Shown here: piece after piece, positions 1 through 7,543 of the stretch
Layout of the letters: the number at the start of each line of letters is the position of its first letter
How positions within the stretch are numbered: position 1 is the stretch's first letter
NCBI GenBank assembly: GCA_002308435.1
Contig: DBUY01000060.1
Location: 1 to 20,513, forward strand
Direction: 5' to 3'
Source: Proteobacteria bacterium UBA1278
GTDB taxonomy: Bacteria > Pseudomonadota > Gammaproteobacteria > Comchoanobacterales > Comchoanobacteraceae
DNA length: 20,513 bases
The notes under the pieces: generated by a model
Database searches by the model: none
What the model saw: the letters and a program-made list of their open reading frames with translations, nothing else
Told to the model about the DNA's origin: nothing
Made by a program: the position numbers and the translations under genes

Positions 1-863
1 TTATCATAATAACATGGATAGGAGACAATCGTTCCAGGCTTTGCTCCATACTCACCATGAGAGCAAACCCCCATCGAGAAAGCACCATAGGCAAGATTTG
101 AGTCAAGTAACATGATACTGGCATCGAGTACCGCGTTTGCAGCGGAAGCAGCTGATGAAGAGCCTCGTGCTTGAATCACCACACTCCCACGCTCAGCAAC
201 CAGTGTCTGATAGGCGTTGGCTAGCCATTCCGTATCGGCAATGTCAGTGATAAGCTGGCCATCATATTGCGCACGCTGATAATCGACATACATTGTTGTT
301 GAATGGTTTCCCCAAACACAAAGATTCTCCAATAGCGAAATGTCCCAACTAAAATGGGTTGCCAAGTGGGCATAAGCACGATTCTGATCAAGCATAGACA
401 TTGAATAAAACCGATGTGCTGGCACATCCCTCGCATGATTCATACAAATATAGGCATTTGTATTACAAGGGTTACCAACAACCAGGACCTGAACATCTGG
501 GGCAGCGTAGGTATTAATTGCAGCGCCGTGCGCTTGAAATATAGCACCATTGATACGCAGTAGATCCGCCCGCTCCATCCCCTGAGTCCGAGGACTTGCA
601 CCGACCAGTAATGCAAGTTGACATCCATCAAAAGCAGTTTTTAAATCCGAAGTAACCACAACATGCTCAAGCCAGGAAAAGGCACAATCGGACAACTCCA
701 TAGCAACAGCCTCAAGCTTTGATTGGGCAGCTTCGATATCAAGCAATTTGAGAACGATCTTTGTCTCTACATCGACCAGTAGCTCTGCTAATCGGGGCAA
801 CAAAGCATAGGCAATCTGCCCAGCTGCACCGGTTACCGTGATGGTGATCGTTTTCGTATTCAT
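1..863 (-). CDS. mdh: Malate dehydrogenase (type 2 cytosolic-like), 3' end beyond window
   Basis: NAD-dependent oxidation of malate to oxaloacetate (TCA cycle, cytoplasm). The ATG lies at 863-861 and 287 codons are visible. The family is usually about 326-329 residues, so roughly 40 C-terminal residues are outside the window. Seen in the translation: the nucleotide-binding loop GAAGQI (residues 12-17); the substrate-loop motif PRTQGMER (91-98) with both arginines; VGNPCNTNA (129-137); the LDQNR segment (158-162) with the catalytic Asp and substrate Arg; the GNH motif with the catalytic His (185-187); and RGSSSAASAA (233-242). A GGAG sequence sits 5 nt before the ATG. Several flanking residues differ from the usual consensus (GASPR for GARPR, SMSMLD for AMTRLD), but all catalytic residues are present. 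It is the only gene downstream of its own promoter within the window. Confidence 0.93.
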   Translation of the reverse strand, partial: MNTKTITITVTGAAGQIAYALLPRLAELLVDVETKIVLKLLDIEAAQSKLEAVAMELSDCAFSWLEHVVVTSDLKTAFDGCQLALLVGASPRTQGMERADLLRINGAIFQAHGAAINTYAAPDVQVLVVGNPCNTNAYICMNHARDVPAHRFYSMSMLDQNRAYAHLATHFSWDISLLENLCVWGNHSTTMYVDYQRAQYDGQLITDIADTEWLANAYQTLVAERGSVVIQARGSSSAASAANAVLDASIMLLDSNLAYGAFSMGVCSHGEYGAKPGTIVSYPCYYD

Positions 864-881
864 ACTGGCTCCATTCTAAGT

Positions 882-910
882 TTCGTAATAACCCAACTGT
901 GCCCTGTCAA
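882..910 (-). promoter_or_regulatory. Sigma70-type promoter for mdh
   Basis: Reading the minus strand, a perfect -35 TTGACA (910-905) is followed after 17 bp by TACGAA (887-882) as the -10. The start site would fall near 875, giving a short leader of about a dozen bases that just includes the GGAG ribosome site. The -10 is imperfect, so the call rests on the exact -35 and the 17-bp spacing. Confidence 0.5.
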
Positions 911-958
911 TTAAGACCTACATCGATCGGTTATTTAGCCTCAGTAAATTAACAGTTG

Positions 959-1558
959 CTAAAAGATACGCATGATCGAACAGATACCAAAGTAAAAAAA
1001 GCACAATGGACACACAATTCGAAGATACCGTATAAAGTCTAAAACAACAGCACCTTTAATGCGCAAAACCAGCGACCCTAGACACAATCGCCAGACAACA
1101 GAGGCAAATGTCAATCCAGCCACAACAGAAACCACCATGCCAGCCTGCGCAGAATGCCCAGCAAGCTCCATCATTAAACTCATGTAGCCCAGAATTGTCA
1201 TCGGGTTAGAGAATGCAATCGAAATGACCTGTATGAATAAGCGCTTTAGATCAGGGTCTTCAACAAACTGATATTCTGACTTCCCTTTACGCAACTCGCG
1301 CACCCCGAAACCAATCAAAACGAGCCCGCCAAACAGATTTAGCAACTTCTGATAGTGCGTTAAGTAATGAACGATAGCAACTGAACCGGTCGCCGCAAGA
1401 CCGCTCAACACGATGTTAGCCAGACCAGACGCCATCGCAACCACTAAGAAACCAGACAGCCCAAGACGAACTGTCTGCTTGATGCATACAACGTTGATCG
1501 GCCCGATCGGTACTGAAATGGCTAGACCGGCCATCAATGCTTTCAAAAAAATCGCCAC
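959..1558 (-). CDS. LysE/RhtB-family amino-acid exporter-like membrane protein
   Basis: A 199-residue inner-membrane protein made almost entirely of hydrophobic segments, with a length typical of the LysE/RhtB family (about 200 residues, six helices). The N-terminal helix carries the family signature around PIGPINVVC (residues 17-25), followed by the glycine after KQTVRL. A later segment SIAFSNPMTILGYMSLM resembles the conserved asparagine-proline helix of the family. These proteins export amino acids or small metabolites by proton-motive force; the substrate cannot be read from the sequence. The start is GTG at 1558-1556: an in-frame TAA lies directly before it, and no clear Shine-Dalgarno is visible. 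An ATG eight codons later is possible but would leave an unusually short N-terminus. It lies between mdh and an orphan gene on the same strand and has its own promoter. Confidence 0.85.
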   Translation of the reverse strand: MAIFLKALMAGLAISVPIGPINVVCIKQTVRLGLSGFLVVAMASGLANIVLSGLAATGSVAIVHYLTHYQKLLNLFGGLVLIGFGVRELRKGKSEYQFVEDPDLKRLFIQVISIAFSNPMTILGYMSLMMELAGHSAQAGMVVSVVAGLTFASVVWRLCLGSLVLRIKGAVVLDFIRYLRIVCPLCFFYFGICSIMRIF

Positions 1559-1587
1559 TTATGGAAACCCAACAAAATTAAATTAAG

Positions 1588-1616
1588 ATGATATCACAAG
1601 TCGTTGCTAAAACCAA
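1588..1616 (-). promoter_or_regulatory. Promoter with extended -10 for the LysE-type exporter gene
   Basis: On the minus strand, TTGGTT (1616-1611) is followed by a 17-bp spacer and TATCAT (1593-1588). A TGA immediately before the hexamer forms an extended -10 (TGnTATCAT). The predicted start near 1581 leaves a leader of about 23 bases to the GTG start. Confidence 0.5.
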
Positions 1617-1663
1617 TCACAGCAATCGACAAGAAAATTTATCATTATTTACGCACAGGCCAT

Positions 1664-1698
1664 GTATCGACGAAGTTACAGTCCATAGTGGTCGATAC
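1664..1698. repeat. Perfect 8-bp inverted repeat, possible operator
   Basis: GTATCGAC (1664-1671) and GTCGATAC (1691-1698) are exact reverse complements separated by 19 bp. They lie in the gap between the orphan gene ending at 1744 and the exporter promoter at 1588-1616, so they are upstream of that promoter. No T-run follows, so a terminator is unlikely. A protein-binding site with half-sites about 27 bp apart centre to centre (roughly two and a half helical turns) is possible. The function is inference. Confidence 0.35.
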
Positions 1699-1713
1699 CA
1701 AAGCGCATAACAA

Positions 1714-1738
1714 TGGTTTAACGGTACAATCGTTACCA
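1714..1738 (-). terminator. Weak hairpin after the orphan gene, possible terminator
   Basis: On the minus strand, just after the stop of the 1744-3204 gene, TGGT-AACG pairs with CGTT-ACCA around a 7-base loop, with a two-base bulge on the 3' arm. The following bases are only moderately T-rich. It is suitably placed to end the upstream transcript but weak. Confidence 0.3.
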
Positions 1739-1743
1739 CACCA

Positions 1744-3204
1744 CTAGACAATGAGCTGATCTGCAATAGGACGCACACTGTCACCTGATAACTGACTCAG
1801 AATATAACGAAAAACGCAGCAAGTGTCCGTAAAAATCTCATTCTGTAATTCACCCAAAACCATTGAAAGGCCATCAAAATCAACTGGCGTTTGCCAAATC
1901 GATGAGATAGCCTCTTGATGTAGCGCCTTACGTATAGAATCTGTAGGAATACGAGCAACAGAAAAAAGCCCAAGCCCGCTGGGCTCTACAGAAGCCGTTC
2001 GGTTGGCTTGTCGCGCGACAATCAGGTCTAACTGAATTACCATCAACGTCTTGACAACGCAACGATCAATGCGTGAATCTCGATCCGAATGAGCGCATGA
2101 TTCACTTGGTGTCGGCATCAGCGTTATCAGTTGCTCTATCAAACGCTCACAAACCAAAATACGTTCAGGACTAGACAACACAGCATAGTGATTATTAAGT
2201 AAGCGTAACTGCATCAGACGGTAAATTGTCGACAATTGTCGATTATCCTCAGGTAAACGACTGACCAACGAATCCATATCTTCAAATAACTGCTTCATCA
2301 ACTGATATTTATCCGTAGAGCGACCGTGACAATCCAGCAACTCAAAAAAAACCACGTAATAATCAACTTTCTGATCAATCGGATAATCCTTCAACAAGGT
2401 TGTCCATTTTTTATCCAGCATATCCATCGCTTGACAGCGGGTCGAAAATGAACTGCAAGGGGATAAAAGCATCATTAGTAAACTGTGAAACTCCCCTCTC
2501 GATAGATATCGCAGCATCGTAGCTGACTCCATTTTAGTCAAAATTAATCGAGAGAATTTTGCTTTATACTCAACCGATAAAGCATCGTCGTTGTGATAGA
2601 GTTCACTGATACATCGAATTCGGTGCTCATCTCTGATGAGCGTGTCCCCGTCCGAAGATAAAACAACACAAGACAACATTGACTCGAGACGGCCACGCTT
2701 ATGTCGCTCGTCCTGGATACTCTTGTAAGGCATGACAGCCTGCCCCAGCGCATCGGCACTACGCCGCAATCTATCCAATCGACGATTCCACTCAAACACA
2801 AGATTGAACATCGGGCGACTGACCAGCTGAAATTTTTTTGACGAATTCTGCGCCAATGTGCGCAACGCAGATATCAGTCGCTCACAGTCTGATTGGAATA
2901 TCTCTTGCATATGACCAGCGATCATATCTGGATAACCATTAACATCTAAAAGCGCAATTGTCTCTTTCAACGCATAAAGCTGACCATCCATAAAAACAAT
3001 AGCTTGATCGTCGGCATCGCTCTGCGATTGTGCACCAATCATTTGCTGCACACTCGTCTCTTCAAATTGAGTAAACTTTACAAGAGATTCAACAATCTGC
3101 TCAATTGAATTCAAAAGCGCATAAGACTCATTATAAACATCATTGTAGACAAACAAAGGCAACTGCAGGTAGAAGTCTGGTAGTTTTGCTAATGGCTCTA
3201 CCAT
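1744..3204 (-). CDS. Hypothetical 486-residue alpha-helical cytoplasmic protein
   Basis: I do not recognise this protein. It is a full-length ORF with ATG at 3204-3202 and stop at 1744. The sequence looks soluble and almost wholly helical: many leucine-rich amphipathic stretches, no signal peptide, no convincing membrane segment and no nucleotide-binding loop. A charged Arg/Asp-rich stretch (FEWNRRLDRLRR, about residues 137-148) and helices such as YRLMQLRLL and CERLIEQLITLM suggest a helical-repeat or scaffold-like fold; that is inference. No strong Shine-Dalgarno precedes the ATG. It is transcribed divergently from recD2 with 143 bp between the two starts, but nothing in the sequence ties it functionally to recD2. 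Codon use and composition do not stand out from its neighbours. It could be a lineage-specific protein. Confidence 0.7.
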   Translation of the reverse strand: MVEPLAKLPDFYLQLPLFVYNDVYNESYALLNSIEQIVESLVKFTQFEETSVQQMIGAQSQSDADDQAIVFMDGQLYALKETIALLDVNGYPDMIAGHMQEIFQSDCERLISALRTLAQNSSKKFQLVSRPMFNLVFEWNRRLDRLRRSADALGQAVMPYKSIQDERHKRGRLESMLSCVVLSSDGDTLIRDEHRIRCISELYHNDDALSVEYKAKFSRLILTKMESATMLRYLSRGEFHSLLMMLLSPCSSFSTRCQAMDMLDKKWTTLLKDYPIDQKVDYYVVFFELLDCHGRSTDKYQLMKQLFEDMDSLVSRLPEDNRQLSTIYRLMQLRLLNNHYAVLSSPERILVCERLIEQLITLMPTPSESCAHSDRDSRIDRCVVKTLMVIQLDLIVARQANRTASVEPSGLGLFSVARIPTDSIRKALHQEAISSIWQTPVDFDGLSMVLGELQNEIFTDTCCVFRYILSQLSGDSVRPIADQLIV

Positions 3205-3235
3205 AGCGATTTATTCACAACAACACTGTGTAATC

Positions 3236-3264
3236 AACATACGTCCATGTACGTACAGATTCAA
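3236..3264 (-). promoter_or_regulatory. Candidate promoter for the 486-residue orphan
   Basis: On the minus strand, TTGAAT (3264-3259), a 17-bp spacer and TATGTT (3241-3236). The predicted leader is about 25 bases. A short dyad, TACGT (3240-3244) and ACGTA (3251-3255), lies mostly within the spacer and could be a regulator site. Both hexamers match consensus only 4 of 6. Confidence 0.38.
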
Positions 3265-3294
3265 TAGACAAAGGGCTCTTGGCGAATCACGATA

Positions 3295-3323
3295 TTGCCT
3301 TTGTTGTAATAATTGACTATGCT
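3295..3323 (+). promoter_or_regulatory. Candidate promoter for recD2
   Basis: TTGCCT (3295-3300), a 17-bp spacer and TATGCT (3318-3323), 24 bp before the recD2 ATG. It lies back to back with the candidate promoter of the divergent orphan gene (3236-3264), so the two could influence each other. Confidence 0.42.
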
Positions 3324-3347
3324 AAAGCCGAAAGCACGTGAATCTTA

Positions 3348-5552
3348 ATGAATAACAATCAAATACCCAATGAGGCAGCGTCCATACATGGTTTGATCGA
3401 CCGCGTTGTCTATGAGTCAGAAAACGACGGTTATTGTGTTCTGAAAATAATCAACGATCAAAAATCTTCTATCACGTTAGTCGGCCATTGCGCGCATCCT
3501 CAGATTGGCCAAAGCATCAAAGCGCAAGGCACATGGATAGAAAATGCACAATACGGCAAACAATTCAAAGCTGACCACCTCACACTCACGCTTCCAAAAA
3601 CCAAACAAGCCATTTCAGATTACCTCAGTAGCGGCGTCATCAGGGGCATAGGAAAACAAACCGCGCAATTGCTTGTCAAACACTTTGGCACAAACACGCT
3701 CGACATTCTCTCTAACAGCCCTGAAAATCTACAATCTGTACCAGGTATTGGTAAAAAAAAATCCCAGCAGATACAGAAATCTTGGCAAGAACAGCAAGGC
3801 GCCAGTGATGTACTCATTTTCTTACAGGGTCACCAAATCGGGCCAGCAAGAGCAATCAAGATCTACAAACGCTATGGCCATGATGCGATCACAACAATTC
3901 AAAAAAACCCGTATATCCTTTATCGAGATATTCCTGGAATCGGATTTCACTTAGCGGACAAGATCGCACAATCTATGGGGCTAAAGAAGGATCACCCTCA
4001 GCGAGTACGGCATGGGTTATTTTATCAACTTGACGAATTAGCCAGTCAAGGCCATACCACATCAGAAACGGAACAACTCATAGAGCAAGTGTCTGAACTC
4101 CTGAAGGTTAACAACCAACTTGTCATCGAACAGTTACAAGCATGTATCGATGACCAAAGCCTAAGACAAACCTTAGAGCAACAGGTCAGTCATACGAGCC
4201 TGACGAGCTTGCGACAGTGTGAGGAATCTATCGCCGAAAAACTTGTTGAGCTCTGTAATCACCCAAGCCACCTCCCGCCTCATAGCAAGATTCGAACTCA
4301 CATGGAACAGTTAGACGATACCCTTGGCTACCAACTCTCTGAAGGACAAATCAAAGCATTACAAACAATTTTGTCCAACAAAGTCTGCGTACTCACAGGC
4401 GGTCCAGGCGTTGGTAAAACAACACTGGTGCAAAGTGTCGTTCATATATTAAGAAAATGCCATGTTCAATTCCAGCTATGCGCTCCGACTGGACGAGCCG
4501 CCAAGCGACTGAAAGAATCAACAGGACACGAAGCCAAAACAATTCATCGTGTACTAGGCATTGATCCGATCAGTAAGCAGTTTCAACACAACGCTAAGGA
4601 CCCACTGAAAACTGAGTATTGCATCGTTGATGAATGCTCAATGCTAGATGTCAACCTAACACAAAATTTGCTATCTGCACTACCAAAGCACTGCGGTCTT
4701 TTATTGGTTGGCGATGTGGACCAACTCCCATCAGTTGGACCTGGTAACGTTCTTGGAGACGTCATTGAGCTAAAACGAGTTCCAGTGGTACAGCTTACTG
4801 AGATATTTCGGCAAGCACAGACCTCCCTAATCGTACGCCACTCACACCGCGTACGCGAAGGAACAATACCAAACTTTGACGTCAGCGACAAAGATACCCT
4901 ACAAGATTGTTATGGTATATTTGTGGACGAAACTGAAAGTATTGGTAAAAAAATTGAAACTATGATCTGTGAACGCATACCAAAGCGCTTCAAGCTTGAC
5001 CCATTGCGGGACATTCAGGTGCTATGCCCCATGCAGAAAGGTAGTCTGGGTACAATCGCATTCAACAAGCGATTGCAACAATCGGTAAACCATGCACCAG
5101 TACTCTTTCAGAATGCTCAGATTACATTGAAGCAATTTGACAAGGTCATGCAGAGACGAAACAATTACGAGAAGGAAGTCTTCAATGGTGATATCGGGTA
5201 TGTTGAAGGCCACCAGGCAGAGAAACAGATTGTCAGCATACGATTTGATGACAAAATTGTCGACTACTTCTATGACGAGTTAGACGAAATCACGCTTGCG
5301 TATGCAATGACGATCCACAAAAGTCAAGGATCTGAGTTCAAAGCGGTGATAATACCACTGACTGGTGAACACTACGTTATGCTAGAACGCAATCTTCTAT
5401 ACACAGCCATGACCAGAGCTAAGAAATTATTGATCATGATCGGGGATAAGAAATCACTACGAATTGCGGTTCAAAAACAAACAGCCAAGACAAGAAACAC
5501 GATGCTGAGGTCACTATTGAATGAATCATTCCTGAGGCAGACATTACAATAA
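3348..5552 (+). CDS. recD2: RecD2-type ATP-dependent 5'-3' DNA helicase
   Basis: A 734-residue SF1B helicase of the RecD2 (YrrC) type, which unwinds DNA 5' to 3' and acts in repair independently of RecBC. Domains seen in order: an N-terminal OB-like region (about 13-82); tandem helix-hairpin-helix elements around GVIRGIGKQTA (96-106), VPGIGKKKS (131-139) and IPGIGFHLA (195-203); then the motor domain. The Walker A sequence is GGPGVGKTT (351-359), motif Ia APTGRAAKRL (379-388), Walker B VDECSMLD (427-434), motif III LLVGDVDQLPSVG (452-464) and motif IV EIFRQA (485-490). The C-terminal UvrD-like part has TIHKSQGSEF (655-664) and YTAMTRAKK (685-693). The long HhH-bearing N-terminus and normal length separate it from RecBCD-type RecD. 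The ATG at 3348 has no strong Shine-Dalgarno but follows a plausible promoter. It is a single-gene unit, diverging from the orphan at 1744-3204. Confidence 0.92.
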   Translation: MNNNQIPNEAASIHGLIDRVVYESENDGYCVLKIINDQKSSITLVGHCAHPQIGQSIKAQGTWIENAQYGKQFKADHLTLTLPKTKQAISDYLSSGVIRGIGKQTAQLLVKHFGTNTLDILSNSPENLQSVPGIGKKKSQQIQKSWQEQQGASDVLIFLQGHQIGPARAIKIYKRYGHDAITTIQKNPYILYRDIPGIGFHLADKIAQSMGLKKDHPQRVRHGLFYQLDELASQGHTTSETEQLIEQVSELLKVNNQLVIEQLQACIDDQSLRQTLEQQVSHTSLTSLRQCEESIAEKLVELCNHPSHLPPHSKIRTHMEQLDDTLGYQLSEGQIKALQTILSNKVCVLTGGPGVGKTTLVQSVVHILRKCHVQFQLCAPTGRAAKRLKESTGHEAKTIHRVLGIDPISKQFQHNAKDPLKTEYCIVDECSMLDVNLTQNLLSALPKHCGLLLVGDVDQLPSVGPGNVLGDVIELKRVPVVQLTEIFRQAQTSLIVRHSHRVREGTIPNFDVSDKDTLQDCYGIFVDETESIGKKIETMICERIPKRFKLDPLRDIQVLCPMQKGSLGTIAFNKRLQQSVNHAPVLFQNAQITLKQFDKVMQRRNNYEKEVFNGDIGYVEGHQAEKQIVSIRFDDKIVDYFYDELDEITLAYAMTIHKSQGSEFKAVIIPLTGEHYVMLERNLLYTAMTRAKKLLIMIGDKKSLRIAVQKQTAKTRNTMLRSLLNESFLRQTLQ

Positions 5553-5582
5553 TAAGGCGGTGACATCGATAAAATGGAAAAA

Positions 5583-5597
5583 AGATTAAAATAATCT
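5583..5597. repeat. Short A/T-rich inverted repeat downstream of recD2
   Basis: AGATTA and TAATCT form a perfect 6-bp stem with an AAA loop, about 30 bp after the recD2 stop. It is too weak and lacks the T-run expected of an intrinsic terminator on the plus strand. Recorded as structure only. Confidence 0.3.
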
Positions 5598-5611
5598 GAA
5601 ATAAATGAAAG

Positions 5612-5630
5612 CACGGGGTTGTACCACGTG
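5612..5630 (+). terminator. Hairpin between recD2 and the next gene, possible terminator or operator
   Basis: CACG, a G/A mismatch, then GGT pair with ACC and CGTG around a 3-base TGT loop (7 bp plus one mismatch). The arm ends in a CACGTG palindrome (5625-5630). A T-rich stretch (5635-5648) begins a few bases later. This could end recD2 transcription. Equally, it lies just before a TATGAT (5648-5653) that could be the -10 of the downstream gene, which would suit an operator. Confidence 0.32.
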
Positions 5631-5674
5631 TCGAGTTGTGTTTTATTTATGATAAAGCCAGATGGGGATTGACG

Positions 5675-7543
5675 ATGGACGAAAATCAAATCAGAGAAAA
5701 CAATCAAAACCGCCTATCCGTTGGCCAACAGAAAAGTGACAAAAAGAGATTGACCGTGCAGACACTCTCAGACAAACGGAATGTGAAGGCAAACCCACCA
5801 TCAGCAAAAACAGATCTTCATAAGAACACCCAACTGGCGTCAGGGAAGCGCATCGGGTGGAGAAAACGCGTTAAGACAGAACCAGATGCAGATGAAGAAT
5901 CAAGAGATAACCAAGCATCATTTAGAAACAGAGTCGAAGCAGCAATTCACGATTCGGGGGTTCTGAACATTAGCCCAAAAACGGTAACGATGAGAAAAAT
6001 GAAGAAAGAAACTGTTACTCATAACGGCTCGTGTGGAGCTGGCGCACTCTCAATCGGACTATGCCTAGCAATCTGTGAAGACAGGTACTCGCCAGGTACT
6101 GACGCAAGAACCAAACTCATTGAATCTTGGAACACAACGTACCCATCACAACGAGTAGAATCGTTTGATAATCTAACACAAACGATCAAGGATACGTTGG
6201 AAGGCGGAAACACACAAGACATGGAAAATCTGATTAGCCCAGTTATACGTGTGTACATTGGGATCGCCATGATGCAACAGCAGACAGTAAGCCCTGAAGA
6301 AAGATTTACCATCCATTCTGATAAAAGTCAGAGCTGGGATTTAGATATTTTGACAGACACAGTCCGTAACACAGTCAGACAACACGTAGCTGACGCCGCA
6401 GAGGTTGAGAAGAACCGATTCTATGACGAGATAAACTCCGACGTTCTAAGTTACGGTTACTACTTGTATGATGAAGACCTATCAACAATCGCCAGTGAAT
6501 TGTTTGACATGCAGGTCAATCGCATCGTGAGCATCAATAGACGAGATTTTAATATATACCAGGATATTAATAACAAACTAAAATATAATCATGAGATTAT
6601 CTGCTCCTACGCCTTGAAGCATGACATAGAAATAGAGCATTGCAGCACATACACTGCAAACCCCAGTCTTATCCCAATTAAGAACTGTAACGAACCCCTT
6701 GAGGGTTACTACACAGTTGATATCATGTCATCTGGGTATAGAGTATGGATGAAGACAAAAGGAATAATCAAAGATATCACTGTGGCGCTGAACCTAAAAA
6801 AAGTAGATGATATGATTCAATTTCCTGCTGGCAATGGCGTGTACAAGCAAGACGACACACTGAAAAAAACCGTTGAAGAGACACTATATAATCACGTAGA
6901 AGAGAAAGTAGCAGATCAGATCCGATCTGGAGAGACAAGATTTTACATTGATCATGAATCTGTTGAGTCAAACGTCATCGATCTTATGCACTCGGATGAG
7001 ATCTTTTGGGACAGCTTGATTAACCCAGAGCAGGCTGCAAAATACAGTCGAATGTACGTTAAACAGAAGTCCGAAATCGACGATATCTCAGCATACACAC
7101 GACTTGGGAAAAAGAGCTCAATTGCACTCGAGAAAATTTGGAACGAGGGCATGCAATGTTGTCTTCTGATGAGAGAGGTATTCGTTCAATTCTGCCAAGC
7201 AATCTCTAATAGACTGCTTCCACTGATCAGATTTGTACCAAATCAGATAAATCCTCTCGATTATCTCTTTGTGTGCACAGGAATACTACTCATGGTCTGC
7301 GCACCGAGTATTGCCTCATTTACCACAGCAAGTGCATTTTGTTCCTTTCGATTTATAATGCTACTCACCCTGGGGACACTAGACCAAAGAGTAGAGTTGC
7401 TACCTCGTGAAAATGGTCAGAAAAGTGCGCAGTCTCTGCTTAAAGCTAAGACAAACAATAAATATAGAAGAGAGCCAATACGCACAGAAACCCATTCATT
7501 AGAGTGTGACGATGGTGGCCCCAACCATTACACCTTGGCATAA
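5675..7543 (+). CDS. Orphan 622-residue protein with OTU-protease-like Cys motif and C-terminal hydrophobic segments
   Basis: Not assigned to a family with certainty. The start is ATG at 5675, with GGGGA a few bases upstream; an in-frame TTG at 5636 would add 13 residues but has no ribosome site. Residues 1-110 are charged and rich in Lys, Arg, Asn and Gln, probably disordered. At about 116-128, HNGSCGAGALSIG resembles the catalytic Asp/Asn-Gly-x-Cys helix of OTU-type cysteine proteases (Cys120). A helix plus hydrophobic strand follow (about 225-290). Residues 226-250 and 396-424 resemble each other (L..TV..T...HV, then RFY), suggesting internal duplication. Residues 527-569 are hydrophobic and could span a membrane once or twice. 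The last residues include NHYTLA, similar to an OTU catalytic His motif, but this part overlaps tilS and may be fortuitous. The gene stands alone on the plus strand. A secreted effector-like role is speculation. Confidence 0.6.
   Translation: MDENQIRENNQNRLSVGQQKSDKKRLTVQTLSDKRNVKANPPSAKTDLHKNTQLASGKRIGWRKRVKTEPDADEESRDNQASFRNRVEAAIHDSGVLNISPKTVTMRKMKKETVTHNGSCGAGALSIGLCLAICEDRYSPGTDARTKLIESWNTTYPSQRVESFDNLTQTIKDTLEGGNTQDMENLISPVIRVYIGIAMMQQQTVSPEERFTIHSDKSQSWDLDILTDTVRNTVRQHVADAAEVEKNRFYDEINSDVLSYGYYLYDEDLSTIASELFDMQVNRIVSINRRDFNIYQDINNKLKYNHEIICSYALKHDIEIEHCSTYTANPSLIPIKNCNEPLEGYYTVDIMSSGYRVWMKTKGIIKDITVALNLKKVDDMIQFPAGNGVYKQDDTLKKTVEETLYNHVEEKVADQIRSGETRFYIDHESVESNVIDLMHSDEIFWDSLINPEQAAKYSRMYVKQKSEIDDISAYTRLGKKSSIALEKIWNEGMQCCLLMREVFVQFCQAISNRLLPLIRFVPNQINPLDYLFVCTGILLMVCAPSIASFTTASAFCSFRFIMLLTLGTLDQRVELLPRENGQKSAQSLLKAKTNNKYRREPIRTETHSLECDDGGPNHYTLA

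Noticed and set aside
5625..5630. CACGTG palindrome shared with the recD2 leader (3335-3340) as a common regulator site
   Set aside because: A six-base palindrome occurring twice in 20 kb is expected by chance, and the flanks are unrelated.
5636..5674. Longer start (TTG at 5636) for the orphan gene
   Set aside because: There is no ribosome site before the TTG, whereas ATG 5675 has GGGGA at suitable distance. A TATGAT resembling a -10 lies within the extension.
7300..7543. Confident assignment of the C-terminal NHYTLA as the OTU catalytic His motif
   Set aside because: It lies in the antisense overlap with tilS, about 490 residues from the Cys motif and at the extreme C-terminus, so chance is likely. 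It is kept only as a question in the findings.
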